From Hyphomonas sp. (GTDB lineage: Bacteria > Pseudomonadota > Alphaproteobacteria > Caulobacterales > Hyphomonadaceae): a stretch of 6,987 nucleotides of DNA. This document shows positions 1-6,804 of the stretch, piece by piece. Numbering within the stretch: the first letter of the stretch is position 1; each line of letters begins with the position of its first letter. A program made the translations under genes and the position numbers. The notes beneath the pieces were generated by a model. It did no database searches. It was not told the origin of the DNA and worked only from the letters and a program-made list of their open reading frames with translations. Location of the stretch: assembly GCA_029287305.1 (NCBI GenBank), contig JARFRJ010000077.1, positions 1 to 6,987 of the forward strand, given 5' to 3'.

Positions 1-260
1 GCGAACTTCGCCGCCGCGCGGGCGAGCGCTTCATAGGTGACGCGCTCATCTTCATAGATCAGAAATTCCCGGTCACCAAAGGACATGCGGCCCAATAGGA
101 AAAGTTCCCGTAAGCTCGGCGGAGCTTCCGCATAGGTTTGATAGGTTTGGCCATCAATCTCGACCTCTTTCAGGGCTAGGGGCGAACCAGGCATGCTGAG
201 CAATGTATTGGCTTTCTCAATCGACATTGCGGGCCAGTTTTCGGGTAAGTGCTCACTCAT
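1..260 (-). CDS. Acyl-CoA synthetase / AMP-dependent ligase, N-terminal part (runs off the window)
   Basis: Reading the minus strand from an ATG at 260 gives 86 codons with no stop, beginning MSEHLPENWPAMSIEKANTL. The part EIDGQTYQTYAEAPPSLREL, then GDREFLIYEDERVTYEALAR, is the usual start of class I adenylate-forming enzymes (acyl-CoA synthetases), where the YEDERVTY-like strand opens the AMP-binding domain. Such enzymes activate a carboxylic acid with ATP to an acyl-adenylate and pass it to CoA. The ATP-binding loop and catalytic lysine lie outside the window, so the substrate cannot be told. A GAGGA ribosome site lies about 7 bases before the ATG, supporting this start. It follows dxs after a 113-bp gap (261-373) that shows no clear hairpin terminator and has an A/T-rich patch near 280-293, so it could be read through from dxs or have its own promoter. 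The family call is good; the exact function is unknown. Confidence 0.8.
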   Translation of the reverse strand, partial: MSEHLPENWPAMSIEKANTLLSMPGSPLALKEVEIDGQTYQTYAEAPPSLRELFLLGRMSFGDREFLIYEDERVTYEALARAAAKF

Positions 261-373
261 AAATTTTCCTCACGACAAATATTTTTTTAAACTCTACAAA
301 CCATGCGGAGCGAAGGAGGGAAAGGCCTAATCGCGGTAATTTTCGTTAGACAGGTTGAATTTTCTGTGGACGC

Positions 374-2296
374 TTATATTTGCCCGGTCGAGTGCAGCAA
401 AAAATCATCCGGCTTGCCTTGGCCGAGCGCCTCTATTGCCAGAGCCGCAATATGGCGCGCTGTCAGACCTGCTTCCTCATACATGGCCGTAGGACTGCCT
501 TGATCTTGGAATACATCCGGCAGCGTCAGTGTGCGGATTTTCAGCCCCCTATCCAGAGCGCCGCAGCTTGCAAGATGATGCAGGACGAAACCGCCAAAGC
601 CCCCTATCGCGCCTTCCTCGATTGTGATCATCACTTCATGCTCGCGGGCGAGACGTTCTGTGAGGTCTGTGTCGAGAGGTTTGGCAAAGCGCGCATCGGC
701 GACGGTCACTGAAAAGCCTTGCGCGGTCAGCATGTCGGCGGCTTTCAACGCTTCAGCCAGACGCGTGCCATAGGACAACAGAGCGATATGAGTGCCTTCA
801 CGCAGGATCCGCCCTTTGCCAATCGGCAAGGCGATGCCTTTTTCCGGCAGGTCGACGCCGACGCCTTCGCCGCGTGGATAGCGAAAGGCTGAAGGCCGGT
901 CGTCAATCTCAACGGCTGTGCGGACCATATGAACCAGTTCAGCCTCATCGGCGGCGGCCATACAGATCATGCCCGGCAGAGCGCCCATATAGCCAATATC
1001 AAAACTGCCCGCATGGGTTGGCCCGTCAGCACCGACCAATCCGGCCCGGTCAATCGCAAAGCGCACGGGCAGGCGCTGAATAGCCACATCATGGACAAGC
1101 TGATCATAGCCGCGTTGCAGGAAGGTGGAATAAAGGGCGCAAAACGGTTTCATGCCCTCACAGGCAAGCCCGGCGGCAAAAGTCACCGCATGTTGCTCTG
1201 CAATACCGACATCAAAGCTACGCTCTGGAAAAGCCTCCGCAAACAGATTAACTCCCGTGCCGGATGGCATAGCCGCGGTAATGGCACAGATGCGGTCATC
1301 CAGCTCGGCTTCCTTGACAAGGCTTTGGCCAAAGACATTTTGATAGGCGGGTGCATTCGGTTTAGGTTTGTTTTGCTGGCCTGTAACGACATCAAATTTG
1401 GCCACGCCATGATACTTGTCCGTTGCGATCTCCGCCGGGGCATAGCCTTTGCCCTTTTGTGTCACGACATGTAAAAGGATCGGCCCGTTTTGCATGGCGC
1501 GGCAATTTTCCAGAACAGGCAGCAGGATTTTCAGATCATGGCCATCAATGGGGCCAACATAATAAAACCCAAGCTCCTCAAACAATGTACCGCCCATGGC
1601 AAAGCCGCGTAAATATTCCTCCGCTTTTCGGGCTGGTATCTTCAAGCCGATGGGCTCTATCATTTTTTTCGCAAAGCGGCGAAAACTGCGATAGGATCGC
1701 CCTGAGACCAGTTTTGACAGATGATGGCTCATCGCTCCGACAGGCGGGGCGATGGACATATCATTATCATTCAGGATGACGATCAGGCGCGTTCCATCTG
1801 AGCCGGCATTATTCATCGCTTCATAGGCCATGCCCGCCGACATCGAGCCATCACCGATGACACAGATCACATGATTGTCCTGCTTTTTCAGATCGCGCGC
1901 CTTGGCAAATCCCAGCCCTGCAGAAATAGAGGTTGCAGCATGGGCAGCCCCAAAAGGATCATAGAGACTTTCAGCGCGTTTGGTAAAGCCGGACAATCCG
2001 CCGCCTTGGCGCAATGTCCCGATCTGATCGCGTCGCCCAGTCAGGATTTTATGAGGATAGCATTGATGCCCGACATCGAAGATAAGCTTATCATCGGGTG
2101 TATCAAAGACAGCATGCAGCGCGACGGTTAATTCGACCACGCCAAGCGCTGAGCCCAGATGTCCACCGGTGCGCGAGACGGTTTCAATGACGCAATCGCG
2201 AACATCATCGCAGATATCCTGCAAAGCCTTGCCGGTTAACCCTTTCAGGTCTTCAGGATAGGTAATCTTATCCAAATGCGGCGTCGGTTTGGGCAT
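374..2296 (-). CDS. dxs: 1-deoxy-D-xylulose-5-phosphate synthase
   Basis: This cytoplasmic, thiamine-diphosphate-dependent enzyme condenses pyruvate with glyceraldehyde 3-phosphate to DXP, the entry step of the MEP isoprenoid pathway, which also feeds thiamine and pyridoxal synthesis. The 640-residue product has the full family layout (E. coli Dxs is 620). It shows the GGHLGS histidine (H46), [10 protein letters not shown] at 74-83, the ThDP/Mg motif GDGSMSAG at 148-155 followed by the paired Asn at 162-163, the catalytic glutamate in DVGIAEQHA (E367), the substrate-binding block [13 protein letters not shown] at 416-428, and the C-terminal transketolase-like domain with [10 protein letters not shown] at 560-569. 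No key residue is missing. The ATG at 2296 has only a weak purine-rich site upstream; a second ATG at 2300 is out of frame. It is the last gene of the lepB-to-dxs run, 79 bp after ispA, so it may also have its own promoter. Confidence 0.98.
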   Translation of the reverse strand: MPKPTPHLDKITYPEDLKGLTGKALQDICDDVRDCVIETVSRTGGHLGSALGVVELTVALHAVFDTPDDKLIFDVGHQCYPHKILTGRRDQIGTLRQGGGLSGFTKRAESLYDPFGAAHAATSISAGLGFAKARDLKKQDNHVICVIGDGSMSAGMAYEAMNNAGSDGTRLIVILNDNDMSIAPPVGAMSHHLSKLVSGRSYRSFRRFAKKMIEPIGLKIPARKAEEYLRGFAMGGTLFEELGFYYVGPIDGHDLKILLPVLENCRAMQNGPILLHVVTQKGKGYAPAEIATDKYHGVAKFDVVTGQQNKPKPNAPAYQNVFGQSLVKEAELDDRICAITAAMPSGTGVNLFAEAFPERSFDVGIAEQHAVTFAAGLACEGMKPFCALYSTFLQRGYDQLVHDVAIQRLPVRFAIDRAGLVGADGPTHAGSFDIGYMGALPGMICMAAADEAELVHMVRTAVEIDDRPSAFRYPRGEGVGVDLPEKGIALPIGKGRILREGTHIALLSYGTRLAEALKAADMLTAQGFSVTVADARFAKPLDTDLTERLAREHEVMITIEEGAIGGFGGFVLHHLASCGALDRGLKIRTLTLPDVFQDQGSPTAMYEEAGLTARHIAALAIEALGQGKPDDFLLHSTGQI

Positions 2297-2316
2297 GCAT
2301 TACTCTTTCTATTACA

Positions 2317-2345
2317 AATATGGATGATTATGAGTGTGACGTGAA
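2317..2345 (-). promoter_or_regulatory. Possible promoter in the ispA-dxs gap
   Basis: On the minus strand a TTCACG hexamer (2345-2340) is followed by exactly 17 bases and CATATT (2322-2317), about 20 bases before the dxs ATG. Both boxes are imperfect matches to a housekeeping sigma-70 promoter, so this is only a candidate for separate transcription of dxs. It was picked by eye and could be chance in an A/T-rich spacer. Confidence 0.22.
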
Positions 2346-2375
2346 TATGGCTTTTTTAGGACTGTTACTGTCGTC

Positions 2376-3284
2376 TTAATGTCGCCGCGCCAAAATATAA
2401 TCAACCGATTTGGACAGTATCTTGGCACGATCTTGGAAAATGGCCAGATGCTGTTGCGCTTGAGCGGCGAGAAGACGCACGCGCTGACGTGCCCCGTCTA
2501 TGCCCAAAAGCGTCACAAAATTGGCCTTGCCTGCTTTTTCATCCTTACCTGTCGCTTTACCCACTTCATCAGCCTCGCCTGTCGCATCCAGCAAATCATC
2601 TGTGATCTGATAGGCAAGGCCCAGATCATTAGCGAAACCGGCCAGCGCTTGGTGTTCTTGGTCTGACGCCCCGCCAATAATGGCCCCCATATCAAGCGCG
2701 CAGGAAATCAAGGCCCCGGTTTTCAGCCGGTGCATGCGTGTGATCGTGTTTAAATCCCGCACATGTTCCGCGCCGAGCATGTCGATCATCTGGCCACCAA
2801 TCATGCCTTTAGCGCCTGAAGCTTCCGCGATACGGTCAATCAGTTTCAGGCGGATATAGGCATCCTGATGGGTTTTCTTGTCGGCCAGAATACTGAAACT
2901 CAGTGTCATCAAAGCGTCCCCGGCCAGCACAGCGGTCGCTTCATTAAAGGCTTTGTGTACAGTCGGTTGGCCGCGGCGAAAATCATCATTATCCATACAT
3001 GGCAAATCATCATGGATCAGGGAATAGGTATGGACGCATTCCAGAGCAGAGGCAGCGCGCAAAAGAGGGGTTTCATCGGCCTGAAACAAGCGCCCAGCCT
3101 CAAGCACGAAAAAGGGCCGCATACGTTTGCCATTGGCTAAAGCGGCATGGCGCATGGCGCGCATCAAACCAGCTTCAGGTCCATTGGCAGGCGGAATAAG
3201 ATGATCTAGGGCGACCGTCAGCTTATCGGCAATTTCAACCAAACGCGTGTTAATATCACCATCGCTATAGTTTGCTTCATCCAT
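2376..3284 (-). CDS. ispA: Farnesyl diphosphate synthase (polyprenyl synthetase family)
   Basis: This trans-prenyltransferase adds isopentenyl diphosphate to DMAPP and then GPP, making farnesyl diphosphate for undecaprenyl phosphate, quinone side chains and other isoprenoids. The 302-residue protein has the first aspartate-rich motif DDLPCMD (92-98) with the four-residue spacing of bacterial type II FPP synthases, and the second DDLLD (229-233). GKRMRP at 52-57 and KTG at 188-190 are the expected diphosphate-binding segments. Tyr87, five residues before the first motif, is the bulky residue that normally limits the chain to C15, as in E. coli IspA; this favours FPP over GGPP, though product length is inferred. 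The ATG follows the xseB TAG stop with no gap and has only a weak ribosome site, so translation probably depends on xseB. dxs follows, giving the common xseB-ispA-dxs order. Confidence 0.95.
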   Translation of the reverse strand: MDEANYSDGDINTRLVEIADKLTVALDHLIPPANGPEAGLMRAMRHAALANGKRMRPFFVLEAGRLFQADETPLLRAASALECVHTYSLIHDDLPCMDNDDFRRGQPTVHKAFNEATAVLAGDALMTLSFSILADKKTHQDAYIRLKLIDRIAEASGAKGMIGGQMIDMLGAEHVRDLNTITRMHRLKTGALISCALDMGAIIGGASDQEHQALAGFANDLGLAYQITDDLLDATGEADEVGKATGKDEKAGKANFVTLLGIDGARQRVRLLAAQAQQHLAIFQDRAKILSKSVDYILARRH

Positions 3285-3536
3285 CTAGGGCTCAAAACTT
3301 GCAGCTTCATGGCCAAACTCACCCGTACTGGTCTGGACGATTTGCTCAACTTTCAGCTCTGCGGCTTTAAGCCGGGCCTCGCAATGCTGTTTGAGGGCAG
3401 CCCCGCGTTCATACATGGCAATGGAGGCTTCCAGCGCGACATCCCCGCGTTCTAGCATTTCGACGATTTTCTCCAATTCCGCGAGCGCGCTTTCAAAACT
3501 CATCGCTTTGATGCTGTCCAGGTCTGGCTCGGCCAT
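3285..3536 (-). CDS. xseB: Exodeoxyribonuclease VII small subunit
   Basis: The 83-residue product carries the family signature [20 protein letters not shown] (13-32) followed by [20 protein letters not shown], a helical hairpin that packs on the large subunit XseA. With XseA it forms exonuclease VII, which degrades single-stranded DNA in both directions to oligonucleotides. Length is typical (about 80 residues). The ATG at 3536 has a strong ribosome site, AAAGGAGA at 3550-3543, six bases upstream, which settles the start over the internal Met12. The large subunit is not in this window, as usual for this family. The 3' end abuts ispA (TAGATG). The gene lies 66 bp after the histidine phosphatase. 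Confidence 0.95.
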   Translation of the reverse strand: MAEPDLDSIKAMSFESALAELEKIVEMLERGDVALEASIAMYERGAALKQHCEARLKAAELKVEQIVQTSTGEFGHEAASFEP

Positions 3537-3602
3537 ATGCGTTCTCCTTTAGCTCCTCCAGACTTAAACAACCTGCGCCTTACGTGCAATGCCTAAGTCT
3601 CT

Positions 3603-4211
3603 TTAGCCTGAGATGTCTTCATAATATCGCCAGGCCCAATATTTGTCCCCGCCATCATGGGTGCAGCGCCACCCCCCTTTGATCAGCTCCTTGCGGATCA
3701 TACGGTTAAACCAGCCATGCGCGGCGAGGAAGACTTTCCCCTCCTGCGCCGCGTCATTCAGGATTGTGGCCGCTTGCCGGGCTCTTTGGCGGGCTTGCGG
3801 CGCGCTTTCCTCTTCATAGGCATTACCCATGAGCCAGCTTATACGGGATATTACATTCCAATTCTTGGGCATGACTTTAAGCCAGCTTAATTGCGGCGGC
3901 GGTAAAGGCGCTTCATTAAAGACTGTGAGCGCTTCTGCGGTCGCCTCTGGCAGAGTAAGTTTGAAGGTTTCCTGAGCCCGTCGCCGGGTCGAGGTAAAAT
4001 AGCGATCTGCATCCATAACGAGATCTTTTAACGCTTGCGGCGCGATCTGCCCCTCTTGTAATCCGCCAGCTTCATAGGCGGCCCACCAAGCTTGATAGGC
4101 CTGCCAATCAAGACGCGGGCCAAGCGTGCGATCCAGAGCTGGGCGACCATGTCTGGCAATAATAATTGGGCCTTTGGCCGCAGGCATGGCATATTTTACG
4201 TCTTCAAGCAT
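3603..4211 (-). CDS. Histidine phosphatase superfamily protein (phosphoglycerate-mutase-like fold)
   Basis: The 202-residue protein begins with a short strand and the catalytic motif IIIARHGRPALDRT, in which R20-H21-G22 is the RHG triad whose histidine is phosphorylated. Other expected residues are an arginine in TSTRRRAQET (76-78), a candidate proton-donor glutamate in FNEAPLP (E100) and the second histidine in AAHGWFNR (H165). The set supports an active phosphatase or mutase. No signal peptide or membrane segment is seen, so it is probably cytoplasmic. The substrate cannot be read: the superfamily covers sugar phosphates, phosphoproteins, nucleotides and other phosphoesters. The ATG at 4211 has GGGGAA only three bases upstream, rather close; Met9 (4187) is a possible alternative start and would keep the whole catalytic core. 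It lies 45 bp after lepB and 66 bp before xseB on the same strand, probably one transcript. Confidence 0.9.
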   Translation of the reverse strand: MLEDVKYAMPAAKGPIIIARHGRPALDRTLGPRLDWQAYQAWWAAYEAGGLQEGQIAPQALKDLVMDADRYFTSTRRRAQETFKLTLPEATAEALTVFNEAPLPPPQLSWLKVMPKNWNVISRISWLMGNAYEEESAPQARQRARQAATILNDAAQEGKVFLAAHGWFNRMIRKELIKGGWRCTHDGGDKYWAWRYYEDISG

Positions 4212-4256
4212 GTCTTCCCCATATAGGGCAGGCTGCGTGAGTTGACAAAGTCCAGG

Positions 4257-5129
4257 TCACAAGCCGCGCCAAACCCGCTTGGGGGGGCAATCATATTCCT
4301 GACCCTGCGAACACCGCTTTGTTGTCCATGCCACAGTTACCCCTTTTCCAATCAAATGATCAAAGGGGACAAAGCCCACAGAGGCACGCTCCAGCGACAC
4401 GCGCGGCGTACATCCACTTGCAGAGATCACCCCTTGCTCAGGCTCGCAATGGCCTGACAGATCACGGGCATCGGTTGAATTGTCTCGATTATCGCCCATA
4501 AAGAAATAATGCCCCTCCGGGACGACAAAAACAGGTGTTGAATCCGCATAGCTGTTTTGACGCCACTGATGTACCAGAATTGTTTTATCGTCGAGACGCT
4601 CTGTGAATTCCCTGGCTGTGATGGGTCGATTTTGACCATTTGGTACATAACGCACTTGGCGTATATACTCGGTTGGAACCGGTTCGCCATTGATATAGAG
4701 CCGCTCGGCCCGCATTTGCACCCTGTCACCCGGTAAACCAATCAGGCGTTTGATCATGACGCGACCAAAATGCGGATGCATAAATACGGCGACATCCCCT
4801 CTTTCCGGTTTGCTTGCAAAGAGACGTCCCTCACCCAAGGGTAATATTCGACCGAGCCCCCATGGCACAGAATAGCGTGAATACCCATAAGCAAATTTGC
4901 TCACCAGGACCCGGTCGCCAACTTGCAAATTCGGGACCATGCTTTCTGAGGGAATGACCCTTTGCTCAAAAGCGAGCATGGAAAAGACAAATAAGGCCGG
5001 GATGAAAATGATCAGCAGCCGGTACCATTCCAGCGCCTCTTTCTTGATGAGGGCGACCCATCCTGTCTCTTTATGCACAGAAGGGTCGGCCTTCTGTGAA
5101 GGCGGGGGTGTGGCTTTTGGATCGCTCAT
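4257..5129 (-). CDS. lepB: Signal peptidase I
   Basis: This inner-membrane serine protease removes signal peptides from Sec- and Tat-exported proteins on the periplasmic side. The 290-residue product has a charged, proline-rich cytoplasmic start, one clear membrane segment at about 37-54 (LLIIFIPALFVFSMLAF), then the catalytic serine S63 in IPSESMVPN, the general-base lysine K127 in MIKRLIGLPGD, and the box E motif GDNRDNSTDAR at 212-222. It has one apparent span, unlike the two of E. coli LepB. Between box E and the next conserved block GFVPFDHLIG (252-261) lies an unusually long stretch with C228 and C240; C273 and C281 follow near the C-terminus. All four cysteines are predicted periplasmic and might form disulfides (inference). 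The ATG at 5129 has no strong ribosome site. It appears to be the first gene of the run down to dxs. Confidence 0.96.
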   Translation of the reverse strand: MSDPKATPPPSQKADPSVHKETGWVALIKKEALEWYRLLIIFIPALFVFSMLAFEQRVIPSESMVPNLQVGDRVLVSKFAYGYSRYSVPWGLGRILPLGEGRLFASKPERGDVAVFMHPHFGRVMIKRLIGLPGDRVQMRAERLYINGEPVPTEYIRQVRYVPNGQNRPITAREFTERLDDKTILVHQWRQNSYADSTPVFVVPEGHYFFMGDNRDNSTDARDLSGHCEPEQGVISASGCTPRVSLERASVGFVPFDHLIGKGVTVAWTTKRCSQGQEYDCPPKRVWRGL

Positions 5130-5224
5130 ATGATTTAACGGCCTTATGTGAGGGGCTGAATAGCGAATGTGTTAATAACCGAGCTGGTCTGCCAAGTCAT
5201 TCATTGGACAAGTTCCGAGGGCTC

Positions 5225-5253
5225 TTTTTAGGGATATGTGGCACATCTGTCAC
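5225..5253 (-). promoter_or_regulatory. Possible lepB promoter with a palindrome in its spacer
   Basis: On the minus strand GTGACA (5253-5248) is followed by 17 bases and TAAAAA (5230-5225), roughly 95 bases before the lepB start. The spacer contains the odd-centred palindrome ATGTGGCACAT (5236-5246), which could be a regulator site. The rest of the 206-bp gap (5130-5335) shows no gene. Both boxes deviate from consensus, so the promoter call is tentative. Confidence 0.25.
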
Positions 5254-5320
5254 GCCAGAAACTTCAGCATGGACATATATTCTATAGGCGCTTGGCGTGA
5301 TCCGCCTTCTTCCCCTTGTT

Positions 5321-5340
5321 TAGGGCGTATCCAAGCTAAA
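5321..5340 (+). repeat. MITE-end-like 20-mer
   Basis: The 20 bases TAGGGCGTATCCAAGCTAAA match the left terminus of the element at 6447-6466 in 16 of 20 positions, and all four differences are transitions (A/G or C/T). Two further T's in front are also shared. The match overlaps the stop codon of the MBL gene (5338-5336). No matching opposite end was found by eye nearby, so it may be a solo remnant, the end of a diverged relative, or coincidence. Confidence 0.35.
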
Positions 5341-6397
5341 GCAATGAATACCAGTCTACGCCCTGTTCATCGCATTGACGGATGACCTCGCCGCGATGTC
5401 TCAGGCAGTTTAAATGCGCCAATCCTTCCCCCGTCGCCAGCCCCATAAGGCCGGGACCTATTTTACGGCCAAATATCGCTGGAAAAATATCGATCACGCG
5501 TCTGGGCGCTTCGCCGAGGCGACGTTTCAGACGGATCAGCGCTTTTTCATGGCCATTGATCAAGGCTTGCAAGCGATGATGTGCGCCTGTGAATGGCTCA
5601 TTATGGGCGGGCAGGACCAGTACATCTTCCGGCACGGATGCTTTCAAATGTGCACAGCTTGTAAGCCAGTCCGATAGCGGGTCCGCTTCCGGCTCGGTCG
5701 GATGTACAGATACATTGGACGAGATGCGCGGCAGGAGTTGATCGCCGGAAATTAGTAGATTCCAGCTCGGACAATAAAGGCAGGCATGTTCGGGCGAATG
5801 ACCGCGGCCAATAATGACCTGCCAATCCTGTCCAGCCATCTGAAAATGATCTCCGTCTGACAATCTATAAAATTGATCCGGCATTTGACTGACGCCCAGA
5901 CCAAACCGGCCAAATCGCGTCTTATAGGTCTCCAGCGCCGCATCGTCCCAGCCTGCCCGCGTATAAAAATCGATCGCGGCTTGCGGCGCTTCGCGGCCTG
6001 TATCAGCGCATAACATGCGGCAGGTGATATATTCCAGACGTGATATCCAAAGCTCAGCCCCGGTCTTGCGGTGCAACCATCCGGCATTGCCGATATGATC
6101 TGGATGCATATGGGTGACCAGTATGCGCCGGACAGGCTTGCCGTCCAATTGGGTCTCCAGAAGATGGCGCCAAGCCTGTTGTGTTTCTGATGTCTGCAAG
6201 CCGGTATCAATAATCGTCCAAGCATCGCCTTCATCGACCAGCCAGAGATTTATCCATTCCAGATCAAAGGGAAGGGGCATGCGCAACCAGTAAAGGTGCG
6301 CGCGGATCTGAATTAAATCACCGGTTTGCGGTGTCTGTGTCCCAAAGGGATAGACCAAACGCGGCGAGGCTTTCGTCTTTGTTTCCAAACCATCCAT
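5336..6397 (-). CDS. MBL-fold metallo-hydrolase with C-terminal winged-helix-like domain
   Basis: The 353-residue protein has a metallo-beta-lactamase fold with all metal ligands in place: THMHPDH (H96, H98, D100, H101), H200 in GRGHSPEH, D219 in SGDQ and H265 in PAHN. It should bind two metal ions, usually zinc, and hydrolyse an ester, thioester or phosphoester; the substrate is not evident. After about residue 280 comes an RLKRRLGEAPRRVIDIFPAI helix-rich tail ending in AHLNCLRHRGEVIR...WYSL, resembling the winged-helix tail of LACTB2-like hydrolases. No signal peptide is seen. The ATG at 6397 lacks a clear ribosome site; Met40 (MPLPFDLEWINLW) is a possible shorter start that keeps the whole fold. 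It starts only 49 bp from the MITE and ends 206 bp before lepB, so it is probably a separate transcription unit. The stop codon falls within the MITE-end-like 20-mer. Confidence 0.88.
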   Translation of the reverse strand: MDGLETKTKASPRLVYPFGTQTPQTGDLIQIRAHLYWLRMPLPFDLEWINLWLVDEGDAWTIIDTGLQTSETQQAWRHLLETQLDGKPVRRILVTHMHPDHIGNAGWLHRKTGAELWISRLEYITCRMLCADTGREAPQAAIDFYTRAGWDDAALETYKTRFGRFGLGVSQMPDQFYRLSDGDHFQMAGQDWQVIIGRGHSPEHACLYCPSWNLLISGDQLLPRISSNVSVHPTEPEADPLSDWLTSCAHLKASVPEDVLVLPAHNEPFTGAHHRLQALINGHEKALIRLKRRLGEAPRRVIDIFPAIFGRKIGPGLMGLATGEGLAHLNCLRHRGEVIRQCDEQGVDWYSLL

Positions 6398-6407
6398 GGG
6401 CCAGCTA

Positions 6408-6423
6408 TGGCATGACTGGCATG
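6408..6423 (+). repeat. Tandem TGGCATG repeat next to the MBL start
   Basis: The 7-mer TGGCATG occurs at 6408-6414 and again at 6417-6423, a 9-bp period. It lies 11-26 bases upstream of the MBL hydrolase ATG, where a ribosome site or operator would sit. There is no other support for a function, and it may be chance. Confidence 0.35.
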
Positions 6424-6446
6424 TCCTGACAAATCCGATCCTTATT

Positions 6447-6476
6447 TAGAGCGTGTCCGAGCCAAAATGGGCCGTT
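6447..6476 (+). repeat. Left terminal inverted repeat of the MITE
   Basis: The outer 15 bases match the right end perfectly in inverted orientation. The inner part shares AAAATG and a degenerate CC/GTT block with small differences. Confidence 0.85.
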
Positions 6477-6478
6477 TT

Positions 6479-6611
6479 CGCAGCGCGGCGGGTCACAGCG
6501 TGGCTTGCGCAAGGAGCGCGTTCTTTTCCGCCTCTGTTGCGTCGCAAGCTCGCGCCAGCGGACGCTTGCGCAAAAAAAAAGCCTTCCCCTTATGGTGCCT
6601 GCCGCGCTGCG
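6479..6611. repeat. Internal inverted and direct repeats within the MITE
   Basis: CGCAGCGCGGC at 6479-6489 is exactly complementary to GCCGCGCTGCG at 6601-6611. Nested inside, GCTTGCGCAA occurs twice in direct orientation (6503-6512 and 6564-6573); its core TTGCGCAA is self-complementary, so the two copies can also pair. The element could therefore fold into a long, imperfect hairpin if single-stranded or transcribed. The right arm carries about 40 extra bases between the terminal and internal repeats, so the symmetry is not complete. Confidence 0.7.
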
Positions 6612-6650
6612 TGAACAGCTCCTAGCAGAGACAAAAAATTACAGCGCTCA

Positions 6651-6680
6651 ACGGGTTCATTTTAACTCGGACACGCTCTA
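6651..6680 (-). repeat. Right terminal inverted repeat of the MITE
   Basis: This is the inverted partner of 6447-6476. The terminal 15 bases (6666-6680) are an exact reverse complement of the left end. Confidence 0.85.
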
Positions 6681-6759
6681 ATCACCTGCGACAAAAATAT
6701 CTATCTCTGCCTCTGGACAAACTCGGAAAAGAGATTATTTATCAATAAATATAAAAGTA

Positions 6760-6781
6760 TGAACAATTTGTTTTTTGTTCA
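6760..6781. repeat. Short inverted repeat TGAACAA...TTGTTCA
   Basis: TGAACAA (6760-6766) is mirrored by TTGTTCA (6775-6781) across an 8-base T-rich loop. It could be a weak hairpin or a protein site, but in such AT-rich sequence a 7-bp repeat may be chance. It is not followed by a T-run that would suggest a terminator in the plus direction. Confidence 0.3.
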
Positions 6782-6804
6782 ATATCAACTAAATGCATGT
6801 TTAT

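Larger units (their letters stand above)
6447..6680. mobile_element. Candidate MITE (non-coding, terminal inverted repeats, TA ends)
   Basis: A 234-bp segment begins TAGAGCGTGTCCGAG (6447-6461) and ends with its exact reverse complement (6666-6680). Similarity continues inward: after a two-base mismatch AAAATG is again shared, giving inverted repeats of about 30 bp (6447-6476 and 6651-6680) with few mismatches. If the outer TA pairs are the target duplication, the element proper is 6449-6678; TA duplication is typical of the IS630/Tc1-mariner group and some IS5 relatives, but because TA is self-complementary it cannot be separated from the repeat by sequence alone. There is no ORF of note inside, so it would need a transposase supplied in trans. 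It lies in the divergent gap between the MBL hydrolase and the plus-strand exported-protein gene. Family assignment is open. Confidence 0.8.

Noticed and set aside
303..503. 66-codon plus-strand frame spanning the dxs 3' end
   Set aside because: It has no recognisable family and mostly lies antisense to dxs.
929..1474. 181-codon open frame on the plus strand inside dxs
   Set aside because: It is antisense to highly conserved Dxs sequence, has no recognisable domain, and is explained by the codon bias of the gene opposite.
5096..5287. 63-codon plus-strand frame across the lepB 5' end and upstream gap
   Set aside because: It overlaps the lepB start antisense, has no clear ribosome site, and the translation shows no family features.
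5294..5306. GGCG-TGATC-CGCC hairpin after the MBL gene as a terminator
   Set aside because: The stem is only 4 bp and no T-run follows on the minus strand.
5752..6234. 160-codon open frame on the minus strand overlapping the MBL hydrolase in another frame
   Set aside because: It overlaps the metal-binding motifs of a well-supported gene and its translation resembles no family I know.
6564..6582. A-run next to TTGCGCAA inside the MITE as a rho-independent terminator
   Set aside because: On the minus strand the T-run precedes rather than follows the GC-rich stem, and on the plus strand the run is of A, so neither direction has terminator form.
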